Shown: one piece after another, positions 1 through 8,149 of the stretch
Layout of the letters: every line of letters begins with the position of its first letter
Position numbering within the stretch: the first letter of the stretch is position 1
NCBI RefSeq assembly: GCF_029167205.1
Contig: NZ_JARFPL010000002.1
Coordinates: forward strand, 40,253-104,252
Length of the DNA: 64,000 nt
Direction: 5' to 3'
Source of the DNA: Methanocrinis alkalitolerans
GTDB lineage: Archaea; Halobacteriota; Methanosarcinia; Methanotrichales; Methanotrichaceae
Notes under the pieces: model-generated
What the model was told of the DNA's origin: nothing
Database searches by the model: none
What the model saw: only the letters and a program-made list of their open reading frames with translations
Translations under genes and position numbers: made by a program

Positions 1-366
1 GGGAGGTGCTGTTATACCCCAGGGGCGGGGCTCTACCTCGAAAAAGAAGATTTGGACAGGATATGCAGCCACCTCGAATGGTCGATGGAGAGGCTCAAGG
101 CCCTTTGCAGGTATGACGAGGGCCTGAAGGCCTGGGCCCTCAAACAGCCCTGCCCCTTCTACGATCCCAAGGAAGGGTGCACCATATATCCCGCACGGCC
201 CAAGACCTGCACCCGCTACCCCCTCCACCCCCCCCTTCGGGAGATGCCTTACCACCTGGCCGTCGACGCCTTCTGCCCCGCGGCGAGGGAGTTTGCAAAG
301 GAGACCCTGGGGTGGTGGATCGTCTGCGAGACGAACTGGGTCCGTATTCTGAGGGATATGGATTAG
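1..366 (+). CDS. YkgJ-family cysteine-cluster protein, 3' part
   Basis: The reading frame is open from the first base of the window, so the 5' end lies outside. The visible part begins GRCCYTP and contains PCPFYDP, EGCTIYPARPKTC and a later C-P, the spaced cysteine pattern of the UPF0153/YkgJ family. That family is thought to bind zinc or iron through a Cys-rich cluster, and its biochemical role is not settled. The TAG stop is at 364-366 and the MntP-like gene follows after 35 bases on the same strand, so co-transcription is possible. The missing N-terminus probably carries the first cysteines of the cluster. The family call is good; function and full length cannot be stated. Confidence 0.8.
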   Translation, partial: GRCCYTPGAGLYLEKEDLDRICSHLEWSMERLKALCRYDEGLKAWALKQPCPFYDPKEGCTIYPARPKTCTRYPLHPPLREMPYHLAVDAFCPAAREFAKETLGWWIVCETNWVRILRDMD

Positions 367-401
367 GGAAGAAAATTCTAATATTGAGCAAGGCAGGCCC
401 C

Positions 402-971
402 ATGTCACCCATCGATTTTCTTATCCTGGGAGCCGTAATCGGTTCCAACAACCTCGCAGTGGCTCTGGCCCTGGGGGCACTGGGGCAGGCGCATCGCCGC
501 TTCCGGGTGATGCTCGTCTTCGGCCTCTTCGAATTTTTCGTGCCTCTCCTCGGCATATGGCTGGGCTCGACCATCGCGGAGATGATCGGCCTTCACACGA
601 ACCTGGTGGGCGCGTTGCTCCTGGTGGGTTTGGGTCTGCCGACGGCGATCGGCGGCCTCCATCATCAAAGCGAGGACGAGGAGCTTTCCAAGGATGAAAA
701 GTTGGCGCGACGGGTGACTCAATGGCAGGGGCTGGTGTTGCTGGCTGCGGGACTGAGCACAGACAATCTTTTGGTGGGTTTCAGCCTCGGCCTGGGCCGG
801 GCCCATCCGCTGGCGGTGGCAGGAACCATCGCATCCTTCTCGGTGCTATTCACCTGGGTGGGGATGCAGCTCGGTCGAGAGTATCGGCGCAACTGGGAGC
901 GGGCGGCCAAGGTCATCGCTGGAGGACTGCTGGTGGGGCTGGGGGTGGCATGTGGGCTGGGCTGGCTCTGA
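402..971 (+). CDS. MntP-like (DUF204) membrane exporter
   Basis: This 190-residue protein has about six hydrophobic helices and matches the usual MntP length of about 190. Two internally related segments, GSNNLAVA near residue 13 and STDNLLVG near residue 119, occupy the positions of the duplicated half-repeats of the family. In bacterial MntP, a manganese exporter, acidic residues sit in these segments; here the first is Asn and the second keeps Asp, so the substrate may differ. The soluble loop between the halves is acidic and charged. The ATG at 402 is chosen because it starts directly at the first helix; an in-frame TTG at 384 is the alternative, and the longer open frame upstream overlaps the YkgJ gene. 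The family is likely, the ion is inferred. Confidence 0.75.
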   Translation: MSPIDFLILGAVIGSNNLAVALALGALGQAHRRFRVMLVFGLFEFFVPLLGIWLGSTIAEMIGLHTNLVGALLLVGLGLPTAIGGLHHQSEDEELSKDEKLARRVTQWQGLVLLAAGLSTDNLLVGFSLGLGRAHPLAVAGTIASFSVLFTWVGMQLGREYRRNWERAAKVIAGGLLVGLGVACGLGWL

Positions 972-989
972 ATTGAGACGATCGAGGGG

Positions 990-1670
990 TCAGAAGATCT
1001 CTCTATCGACCATCTGATCCACGATCTCGCAGAACCCCGGACCGAACTCCAACTCTGAGACGTAGTCAGACTCCGCCTTAAGCTCCGGGACCCCATTTCC
1101 GACGGACGCCCGAAACCCCACGACCCTGAACATGGGAAGGTCGCTCTTGCTGTCGCCGACGGCGGCCACCTCCTCCCGCAAGATGCCCCGCCGGTACATC
1201 ACCTCAGATAAGGCCCGTCCCTTGTCCACCTTCCGATCTTTTATGTGGACAGCAAAACCGCTGTCTACGAGGTCGGCGGGGATGCCCCAGCCATCCAGGA
1301 GGGTTTCTGCCTCTTCAACGTCGAATCCGGAGTCGACGACGAGATCGGTGATCCTATACCGGGAGTCCTTCTTCTTTAAGGGGTAGACCTCTTTGAGCCG
1401 AAGGTACGCCTCCTGACAGATGGCAGGATCGGATAAGAGCTCCATCTCCCCCTCCCCCCAGGAGACGACGCCTCCGTTCTCGGCGATGAAGGTCTTGGAG
1501 GTCCCCAGGAGGACCGCCGCCGCCCGGGTGAAACAGTGGACGTTTCCCGTCACCAGGATAACCTCGGCGAGGGAGTTGAGCCTTCTGACCGCCACCACCG
1601 CCTCCGGGGATAGGAGCCTTTCATCGTCGGTGATCGTCCCGTCGATATCGATGGCCACGACCCGGATCAA
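990..1670 (-). CDS. Archaeal phosphoglycolate phosphatase (HAD family)
   Basis: This 226-residue HAD-superfamily hydrolase carries DIDGT at residues 8-12 (nucleophile Asp8 and acid/base Asp10), a LVTGN motif II, a cap domain in the middle, a KDRKVDKG lysine segment and VGDSKSDLPMF as the metal-binding motif IV. Size and motif spelling fit the archaeal TA0175-type phosphoglycolate phosphatases, which remove phosphate from 2-phosphoglycolate. Sucrose-phosphatase-like members of the same HAD subgroup are the main alternative. Its ATG overlaps the radA stop by 4 bases, indicating tight translational coupling at the end of the radA transcript. Confidence 0.85.
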   Translation of the reverse strand: MIRVVAIDIDGTITDDERLLSPEAVVAVRRLNSLAEVILVTGNVHCFTRAAAVLLGTSKTFIAENGGVVSWGEGEMELLSDPAICQEAYLRLKEVYPLKKKDSRYRITDLVVDSGFDVEEAETLLDGWGIPADLVDSGFAVHIKDRKVDKGRALSEVMYRRGILREEVAAVGDSKSDLPMFRVVGFRASVGNGVPELKAESDYVSELEFGPGFCEIVDQMVDREIF

Positions 1671-2647
1671 TCGAGCAACCCCGCAGTGGTCACCGAGAAG
1701 ACCGCTTCGCCGTCGGGGAGGTTCGGCGAGTCCACCAGCCTTGCAATCCTCTTATCGCCCTTGGACTTTCGCAGATATATCCTGAAGGTGGCGGTGTGGC
1801 CGACGATGTGCCCTCCCACCGGCTTTGTGGGGTCGCCGAAGAAGGCGTCGGGCTTCGCCATCACCTGGTTTGTCACCAGGACTACGGCGTTGTTCAGGTC
1901 TGCAAAGCGCATCAGGGTATGGAGGTGCTTGTTGAGCTTCTGCTGCCGATCGGCGAGAGTTCCCCTCCCGACGTACTCGGCCCGAAAGTGGGCGGTGAGG
2001 GAGTCGACGATGAGGAGCCTCACCGGCTTTCCAGACTTTTTGAGCTTCTCGGCGAGGTCGAGGGCGCTCTCGGCGAGGAGGATCTGATGGTTGGAGTTGT
2101 AGGCCCTCGCGACGTGGATGTTCTTCAGAAACTCCTCGGGGTCCCATGGACGATCCGGATCGGGGGACGGGGAGAGCCCCTCCACCATCTGGATGATCCT
2201 CTCGGGCCTGAAGGTGTTCTCGGTATCGATTATTATGACGGAGCCGTCGAGACCCCCCAATTCTCCTGACAATTGGACGTTCACCGCCACCTGGTGGGCC
2301 ACCTGAGTCTTCCCGGATCCGAACTCGCCGTAGAGCTCCACGATCGACTGGGTCTCAAACCCACCCCCCATAAGGGCGTTGAAGGTCTCGCTGCCCGTCG
2401 TCACCTTCCCGACGAGCTTTCTCCTCTCCATCACCATGTCGCCGGTCTCAAACCCCCCGATATCCGCCGCCTCCCTGGCGGAGGCGATGATCTTTGCGGC
2501 CGTCGACTCTCCGACGTCGGCACATGCTGCTAGCTGCGCCGGAGACGCCACCGCCAGCGCCTCGACGCTGGCAAACCCCGCCTCCCTCAGCTTCTCCGCC
2601 GTGGCAGGGCCCACCCCGGAGAGATCTTCAAGTAATATCTCAGCCAT
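1667..2647 (-). CDS. radA: DNA repair and recombination protein RadA
   Basis: This is the archaeal Rad51/RecA-family recombinase, which forms filaments on single-stranded DNA and drives strand exchange. It has 326 residues, the normal RadA size. An N-terminal helix-hairpin-helix domain (residues 1-60, with LSGVGPATAEKL) is followed by the ATPase core. Walker A is GEFGSGKTQ at 107-115, Walker B is LLIVDSL near 213-219, and the conserved VLVTNQV segment follows. No intein is present. The gene lies 50 bases downstream of the RPA gene and overlaps the phosphatase gene by 4 bases, so ssDNA-binding protein and recombinase appear to be expressed together. Confidence 0.97.
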   Translation of the reverse strand: MAEILLEDLSGVGPATAEKLREAGFASVEALAVASPAQLAACADVGESTAAKIIASAREAADIGGFETGDMVMERRKLVGKVTTGSETFNALMGGGFETQSIVELYGEFGSGKTQVAHQVAVNVQLSGELGGLDGSVIIIDTENTFRPERIIQMVEGLSPSPDPDRPWDPEEFLKNIHVARAYNSNHQILLAESALDLAEKLKKSGKPVRLLIVDSLTAHFRAEYVGRGTLADRQQKLNKHLHTLMRFADLNNAVVLVTNQVMAKPDAFFGDPTKPVGGHIVGHTATFRIYLRKSKGDKRIARLVDSPNLPDGEAVFSVTTAGLLD

Positions 2648-2697
2648 ACTTCACCAATCCCAGATGGACCTATTGAACCGTCCCAACCTTAACCCCT

Positions 2698-3804
2698 TTA
2701 CTCGGGCGGGGCGAAAGTAACCTTCGTCCTCCAACCGCAGGTCACCTCCAGCTCGCCGTTCCATCCCACCTTCGCCATGCAGTCGAAGAGCTCGATCCGG
2801 GATCCGAGGTCGATCCTCTCGATGAGCCGGACGTGGTCGTCCCAGAGGGAGACCTTCACCCTCCCCATATCGTCGGAGATGTAGATGTTGGCGACCCTCC
2901 CGATGGTCCCGTCGTCCCTGCCGAACTCCCGGACCTCTCCGAGGCCTGAAACGAACCCAGATATGCTGTATATCGATCCCGCCTCCATCTCCGAGATGGC
3001 GGTGATCTTCTCCTGAAACTCGATCAGTTCATCGCTCTTTCTCAACGCCGAGTAGCCCCCCGCCTGGATCTCCACCTGGCCGTACCTCTCCCGGGAGATG
3101 GCGTTCACGACCTCCAGCGTCTCCCCCTCTTCGATCTCCATCTCTGCCTTCTCGTTCCAGAGGGTCAGCCTGATCTTCCCGGTATCGTCGCCTAGGGTGA
3201 CGGACCGGACGAGGCCCACGGTCCCGTCCCGCCGGGAGAACTCCCGGACCTCGCCGGGGTCGACGACCTTCCCGAGGACGGTGATCTCCCCCATGTCCGC
3301 CCTAATTTCAGAGATCTTGTAAGCATCGACCCTCGTCTCTATCTCCGCCTCCACCTCCTCGAGCCCCCCGCGATCCAGCGTCACCTCCGTCCCGAAGTAC
3401 CCCTCCCGGGTGAAGCCCCTCACCCTGAAGGTGTGGCCGACGGCGATCTCTCCTTTCGTCACCGGCTCCACGAGCTCGTCCCAGAGGACGATCCGGACGG
3501 TCCCGGTCTCGTCGCCGACGGCGAGGTTCGCCACCCTCCCCAAAGACCCGTCGCCCCTGGGAAACTCGTGGACCGCCGAGATGGATATTACTTTGCCGAG
3601 GAAGGTGACCTTCCCGGTCTCGGGCCTTATAGAGGCGACCTTCAGCTCCACCTCGCCGAACTCCCGGGCGACGAGCATCGCCGCTGTCCTCCGGTCGCAG
3701 AGCTCCCCCATCAACGAGACCTTCTCTTCGACCCGCGCTTCAAACTCCTGGGGCGAGATCTGACCGGATATCTGGTCGTAGATATCGCCTATCTCCCTGT
3801 CCAT
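2698..3804 (-). CDS. Replication protein A, three-OB-fold ssDNA-binding protein
   Basis: The 368-residue protein contains three clearly homologous OB folds (roughly residues 50-150, 160-260 and 270-365). Each has the same signature: an aromatic or charged strand, RxDG(S/T), V-x-x-(L/I)-x-(L/I/V)-(G/S)D, T/MG and (L/V)xLW(D/N). These are the ssDNA-binding domains of archaeal RPA. There is no zinc-finger cysteine cluster at the C-terminus, so it resembles multi-OB RPA1-type subunits rather than the short Zn-finger RPAs. It begins 11 bases after the atwA stop and is followed by radA. A role in coating ssDNA during replication and repair is well supported by family and context. Confidence 0.9.
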   Translation of the reverse strand: MDREIGDIYDQISGQISPQEFEARVEEKVSLMGELCDRRTAAMLVAREFGEVELKVASIRPETGKVTFLGKVISISAVHEFPRGDGSLGRVANLAVGDETGTVRIVLWDELVEPVTKGEIAVGHTFRVRGFTREGYFGTEVTLDRGGLEEVEAEIETRVDAYKISEIRADMGEITVLGKVVDPGEVREFSRRDGTVGLVRSVTLGDDTGKIRLTLWNEKAEMEIEEGETLEVVNAISRERYGQVEIQAGGYSALRKSDELIEFQEKITAISEMEAGSIYSISGFVSGLGEVREFGRDDGTIGRVANIYISDDMGRVKVSLWDDHVRLIERIDLGSRIELFDCMAKVGWNGELEVTCGWRTKVTFAPPE

Positions 3805-3815
3805 GAGATCCTCTC

Positions 3816-5552
3816 TCAGGCCTTCTCCGCCGGAGCCGTCTTCCTGGGGACCTCCTGGAGGTAAGCGGCATCACACCTGGATATGAAGAGGTCGCAGACC
3901 TCTTTGGTGTCGCCGTCCGCCAAGACCGACCCCGCGTCGATGAGAACCGCCCTGTGGGATATCTCCCGGACGAAGTCGACGTGGTGGCTGACGAGGAGGA
4001 TGGTGGTCCCGAACTCGGCGTTGATCCTCTTTATGGCGTTGGAGACCTCCCGGAGGGTTATGGGGTCTATGTCGCCGAAGGGCTCGTCGAGGATGAGGAT
4101 CTTGGGGTTTGACGCCAGGACGAGGGCGAGGGAGACCCTCACCTTCTCGCCGCCGCTCAGCTCAGAGGGGTACTTGTCCAGGACCGAGGTGTCCAGGTCC
4201 ATGACCTCGAATATCGGCTCTGCGTACCTCCTCGCCTCCGTCGCAGGAAACCTTGGGAAGAGCTCTTCGAAGATGCCGGTGGTGAGGCCCAGCTTCTCCA
4301 AGACCCCTTTTGCGTCATCCTCTGTCATGTCGGTGAGGGAGTAGATGACGTCCAAGACCTTATCGCTGATCCCCAGCTCCTCAGCCACTTTCCGGGCGTG
4401 ATCGATGACGTCCTGCCCCTTAACCCCCATCTTGTAGCCGATCTGCTCCAGGACCGTCTCCCGGGGCATCAGGGCGAACTCCTGGTACATTATTCCGAGA
4501 TTTCTTCGAACCTCCATCCTCTCCCGGGAGTACTCCACCATGTCGACCCAGCCGTCTCCAAGCCGGTAGAAGACGGACCCTTCGTCGGGTTTGGCTATCC
4601 CCTGGACGATCTTCAGGAGGGTCGTCTTACCCGAGCCGCTGGCTCCTATCAAAGAGGTGATCTCCCCCTCCCTTATATCCAGGTCCAGATCCTCGATTCT
4701 GAGGACCTCACCGGTCCCTACGAGATAGTTCCTCTTCCTCAGGTCCACCACCCTGATGGCGGGGGGGGCGTCGCGCCTGGGGGCGAGGGGGTCTGCCTCG
4801 CCTATGAGGGAGAGAAACCGATCCAAAACCGCATCCGTATCGCCTTCGTCCCGGATCTCGCCCTGGTCGAGCCAGATGAGCCTATCCGCCAGGTACCGAT
4901 GGACCTCCGGGAGGTGGGAGACGACTAGGGTGGTGATCCCCAGCTCTCTGTTGACGTTCTTTATGGCGTCGAGGACCTCCTGCTTGGTCGAGGGGCACGC
5001 CATCGTCGCCGGCTCGTCCAGGAGGAGGACCTTGGGCTTTTTGGCAAGCTGCCTTGCTATCAAGAGCCTCTGCTTTTCGCCGCCGCTGAGGATGGTGGCA
5101 AGCTGCTTCGCCTTCTTCTCCAGCCCCACCACCTTCAGGTACTCCATCGCCTCTGAGATGACCTCCTCGTAGCCGAGGTCGTACTCTGTGGGGATCATCT
5201 CGTAGCCGGTCTTCCGGGAGTAGACCCGCTTCACCACATTGTTCAGGGCGGACTCGGTCCAGAGGCCGAAGTCCCTCTGGAGGTGGATGGCGGTGATCTG
5301 CCTCTGCGCCTTCACAGTCTCCTGATCCGATTCAGGCGTTATCACGAGGCCGTCTATCTCGATCCTTCCGGAGTCGAAGCTCTCGACGCCCCGGAGGATC
5401 TTCATGAGGGTGCTTTTGCCGCTTCCGCTCTTCCCCACGATCCCGAGGATCTCTCCATCTCTGGCGGTGAAGCTGACTCCCTTCAGGGCCTCCACCTGGC
5501 GGTCTTTGAGACTGTAGACTTTGTATAAGTTCTCAACCTGGAGCAATATCAT
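3816..5552 (-). CDS. atwA: Methyl-coenzyme M reductase component A2 (AtwA), twin ABC ATPase
   Basis: The 578-residue soluble protein has two complete ABC nucleotide-binding domains and no membrane segments. The first has Walker A GKSGSGKST at 40-48 and signature LSGGEKQR near 155; the second has GASGSGKTT near 300 and LSGGEKVR near 475, with the expected LLLDEP and LILDEP Walker B motifs. Length and sequence match component A2, the ATP-binding protein needed for reductive activation of methyl-coenzyme M reductase in methanogens. An AGGAGGT ribosome-binding site precedes the ATG, and a TATA-like TATATTT (minus-strand AAATATA) lies about 30 bases upstream near 5583-5589. It heads an apparent transcript with rpa, radA and the phosphatase, an odd pairing of methanogenesis and DNA repair genes. 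Confidence 0.93.
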   Translation of the reverse strand: MILLQVENLYKVYSLKDRQVEALKGVSFTARDGEILGIVGKSGSGKSTLMKILRGVESFDSGRIEIDGLVITPESDQETVKAQRQITAIHLQRDFGLWTESALNNVVKRVYSRKTGYEMIPTEYDLGYEEVISEAMEYLKVVGLEKKAKQLATILSGGEKQRLLIARQLAKKPKVLLLDEPATMACPSTKQEVLDAIKNVNRELGITTLVVSHLPEVHRYLADRLIWLDQGEIRDEGDTDAVLDRFLSLIGEADPLAPRRDAPPAIRVVDLRKRNYLVGTGEVLRIEDLDLDIREGEITSLIGASGSGKTTLLKIVQGIAKPDEGSVFYRLGDGWVDMVEYSRERMEVRRNLGIMYQEFALMPRETVLEQIGYKMGVKGQDVIDHARKVAEELGISDKVLDVIYSLTDMTEDDAKGVLEKLGLTTGIFEELFPRFPATEARRYAEPIFEVMDLDTSVLDKYPSELSGGEKVRVSLALVLASNPKILILDEPFGDIDPITLREVSNAIKRINAEFGTTILLVSHHVDFVREISHRAVLIDAGSVLADGDTKEVCDLFISRCDAAYLQEVPRKTAPAEKA

Positions 5553-5646
5553 GACCTCCTATCTCTTGTCATAAAGCGAATCTATATTTGTATGTGTATT
5601 TTTTGAATATTCATCTGGCGCCGCCTTAACTCTGCCGCACCCAGAC

Positions 5647-5685
5647 TATATCGCATCTCTATATCGCATCTCTATATCGCATCTC
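5647..5685. repeat. Three perfect 13-bp tandem copies
   Basis: The unit TATATCGCATCTC occurs three times head to tail in the 197-base spacer between metG and the atwA promoter. It is downstream of the metG stop and about 100 bases upstream of atwA. No function is evident; replication slippage explains it. Confidence 0.9.
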
Positions 5686-5749
5686 GACGATCTCTCCCTT
5701 CCGGGATCGGATCGGTCGATGGTCGCCTGCCTCGCCGATCCCGGCGAAG

Positions 5750-7771
5750 TCAGCGGATCTTCGTCCCGGGAGGGGTCTTCGTCTCCGGCACCAGGAGGAC
5801 GGCGGACCCCTCAAGATCTGCGGCCAGGAGCATCCCCCGGGACTCGACGCCGAAGAGCTTGGCGGGCTCGAGGTTGGCGAGGACGACGATATTTCTGCCC
5901 ACCAGATCTTCGGGTCGGTGGGTCTTTGCGATCCCCGCCACGATCTGCCTCTCTTCAGACCCGATCTCGACGATGAGACGGAGGAGCTTCTCTGAACCCT
6001 TGATCGGCTCGGCCTCTCTGACCACGGCGGTTCTGATGTCGAGCCGCTGGAAATCTTCAAACTTTATGGCAGTCATCTTCTCTTCACCCTTCTTGCCCTT
6101 CTTCGCCTCCAGGGCAGCTACACGATCCCTGAATATTTCTTCGAGGTCCGATACCATCGAGTCGTCTATCTTCTCGAAGATGTGCTCGGGGACCCCAAGC
6201 TTCCTCCCTGCATCCATGGGGACGAGGGCGTCGTCGAATTGGGCCCAAGCCGCGGTCCCCGAAAGCCCCAGCTGCCTCCAGGCCGATTCCATCTTTTCGG
6301 GCATCACCGGCGAGAAGAGGATCGCCAGGGCCTTGGCGATCTGCAGGCAGTTTCTCAATACAGCGCCGCACCTTACCCTGTCGGATTTGGCCAGCTTCCA
6401 CGGCTCGTGGGACTGAAAGTAAACGTTCCCGAAGTCTGCGAGGGCCATGGCACCGTCGGCGAACTTCTTGAACTCGTACTCCTCCAGGGCCGCCTTCGCC
6501 TCGGCTATCGCAGCCTCGATCTTCGCCGTCACCTCCGGGTCGAGGTCGCCCGCGGGGACGGACCGGTCGAAGTTCTTGGCGGTGAAGGTGACGGCCCGGT
6601 TGACGAAGTTGCCGAGGGCCCCCACCAGCTCTCCGTTCACCTTCTCTGCGAAGATCTTCCAGGAGAAGTTCAGCTCTTTGGTGTGGGAGGTGTAGGAGGC
6701 GAGGTAGTAGCGGAGGAGGTCGGGGTGGAGCCCCTTGTCCAGATAGTCGTCGATCACCCATACGACGTACCCCCTGCTCTTGGAGAAGGTCTTGTTGTCG
6801 ATCTTAAGCATCCCGCTCGCCACAACGGCGCTGGGGAGGGTGTAGCCCGCTCCCTTCAGCATCGCCGGCCAGAAGATGCAGTGATGGTAGACGATGTCGC
6901 CTCCGATGAAGTGGACGATCCGGGACGGATTCCTCCAATACCTCTCAAAGTCGCCGTCGGCCCGGAGGGCCCACTCCTCGGTGAAGGATATGTAGCCGAT
7001 GGGGGCGTCCACCCAGACGTAGACGACGAGCTCATCGTGCCCGGGAAACTTCACCCCCCAGTCGAGGTTTCGGGTGATGCACCAGTCTTTCAGCTCCTGT
7101 TTGACCCACTCCAGGGCGTAGTTCCTGGCGTTCGTCGTCCCCCCGAGTTCCTGGAGGAAATCGACGAGAAAGTCGCTGAACGCCGATAGCTGGAAGAAGT
7201 AGTGCTTCTGAGTACGGTATCCGGCCTTGCTCCCGCAGACCTTGCAGAGGGGTTCGGCTATCTCCCCTGGCTCCAGGTGGCGGCCGCACCCCTGGTCGCA
7301 CTCGTCGCCCCTGGCGGGGGAACCGCAGTAAGGACAGATCCCCTCGACGTATCTATCGGGGAGGGAACGGTCGCAAGATGGGCAGTAGGCCAGCTGGATC
7401 TCCTGGGGGTAGACGTAACCCTCCTCCATCAGAGCCTCTACGAGGGAGCGGGTACGGCGGTGGTTTGAGGGGTCGTCGGTATTTCCGAAGTAGTCGAACT
7501 CCACCTCCATACGCCCAAAGACGTCGTCGAAGTGTTGGTGGTATAGGGCGACGAGCTCTGTGGGGGTCGTACCCCTCTCCTCGGCGTTGACGACTATGGG
7601 GGTCCCATGGGAGTCGGAGCCGCAGATGAAGAGGGGATCTTTTCCTAATTTCTTCAGACCCCGGACGTATATGTCGGCGGGGACGTAGGTCCTGAGGTGG
7701 CCGATGTGACAGGGGCCGTTGGCGTAGGGAAGTCCACAGGTTACGAGTATGGGAAGGTCGGATGGAGCCAA
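5750..7771 (-). CDS. metG: Methionyl-tRNA synthetase with C-terminal tRNA-binding domain
   Basis: The enzyme charges tRNA-Met. The N-terminus shows the Rossmann start ILVTCGLPYANG and the HIGH motif as CHIGHL. A double zinc knuckle follows (CPSC, CPYC, then C-x-x-G-C and CKVCG), and the KMSKS loop reads FSKSRG. The last 110 residues (RLDIRTAVV, then IVVLANLEP and SRGMLLAA) form an EMAP/Arc1-like OB tRNA-binding domain fused in cis. The open frame extends to a TTG at 7828. I prefer the TTG at 7771 because AGGTG lies 7 bases upstream and it puts the Rossmann strand near residue 8; this gives 673 residues. The gene stands 197 bases upstream of atwA. Confidence 0.95.
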   Translation of the reverse strand: MAPSDLPILVTCGLPYANGPCHIGHLRTYVPADIYVRGLKKLGKDPLFICGSDSHGTPIVVNAEERGTTPTELVALYHQHFDDVFGRMEVEFDYFGNTDDPSNHRRTRSLVEALMEEGYVYPQEIQLAYCPSCDRSLPDRYVEGICPYCGSPARGDECDQGCGRHLEPGEIAEPLCKVCGSKAGYRTQKHYFFQLSAFSDFLVDFLQELGGTTNARNYALEWVKQELKDWCITRNLDWGVKFPGHDELVVYVWVDAPIGYISFTEEWALRADGDFERYWRNPSRIVHFIGGDIVYHHCIFWPAMLKGAGYTLPSAVVASGMLKIDNKTFSKSRGYVVWVIDDYLDKGLHPDLLRYYLASYTSHTKELNFSWKIFAEKVNGELVGALGNFVNRAVTFTAKNFDRSVPAGDLDPEVTAKIEAAIAEAKAALEEYEFKKFADGAMALADFGNVYFQSHEPWKLAKSDRVRCGAVLRNCLQIAKALAILFSPVMPEKMESAWRQLGLSGTAAWAQFDDALVPMDAGRKLGVPEHIFEKIDDSMVSDLEEIFRDRVAALEAKKGKKGEEKMTAIKFEDFQRLDIRTAVVREAEPIKGSEKLLRLIVEIGSEERQIVAGIAKTHRPEDLVGRNIVVLANLEPAKLFGVESRGMLLAADLEGSAVLLVPETKTPPGTKIR

Positions 7772-7790
7772 ATCAGAACACCTGGCGTGG

Positions 7791-8048
7791 CTATGGGAAA
7801 CCTCCCAGATATACGTTTCCCATATCAAAAATGGAGGGTCCGTCGCGGAGGTGGACGTCCAAGTCGGCCCAGCGGGTTGGGGAGGAGGCGGCGCCGTCCG
7901 CCTCCATCCCCTTCAGCTCTTCCCCCTCCGGCTCCGCGCCGGGCTTGGGGGCCAGGGAGGGAGGAAAGATACATATATGCCCAATTAGAAGGAGGCTAGA
8001 GACTGCTATCGATATTATCCGAATGTGCATATCGCCGCCAAAGATCAT
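7791..8048 (-). CDS. Possible small exported protein upstream of metG
   Basis: An 85-codon frame begins MIFGGDMHIRIISIAV and has a hydrophobic stretch (about residues 9-28) like a signal peptide or anchor. A short mature region rich in Pro, Glu and Ala follows, ending DGPSIFDMGNVYLGGFP. The second half uses the GC-rich third positions typical of real genes here. It stops 19 bases before the preferred metG start, which would fit an operon. I recognise no family. The opposite strand holds the leader of the FilR1-like gene and a TATA-like CATATATG at 7972-7979, so the frame could be chance. Confidence 0.4.
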   Translation of the reverse strand: MIFGGDMHIRIISIAVSSLLLIGHICIFPPSLAPKPGAEPEGEELKGMEADGAASSPTRWADLDVHLRDGPSIFDMGNVYLGGFP

Positions 8049-8149
8049 CTCGCTTCTGATGGGTCGGTCCCCGATATCTCCGTCACCAACCGGGTCATCA
8101 AATCCTCAAATTGTGAGAGGCGACGCGGACGGATGGAGTGTGGGGATGG

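Noticed and set aside
177..401. Long N-terminal extension of the MntP-like protein
   Set aside because: It overlaps the YkgJ-family gene in another frame and would place about 75 Pro/Arg-rich residues before the first helix.
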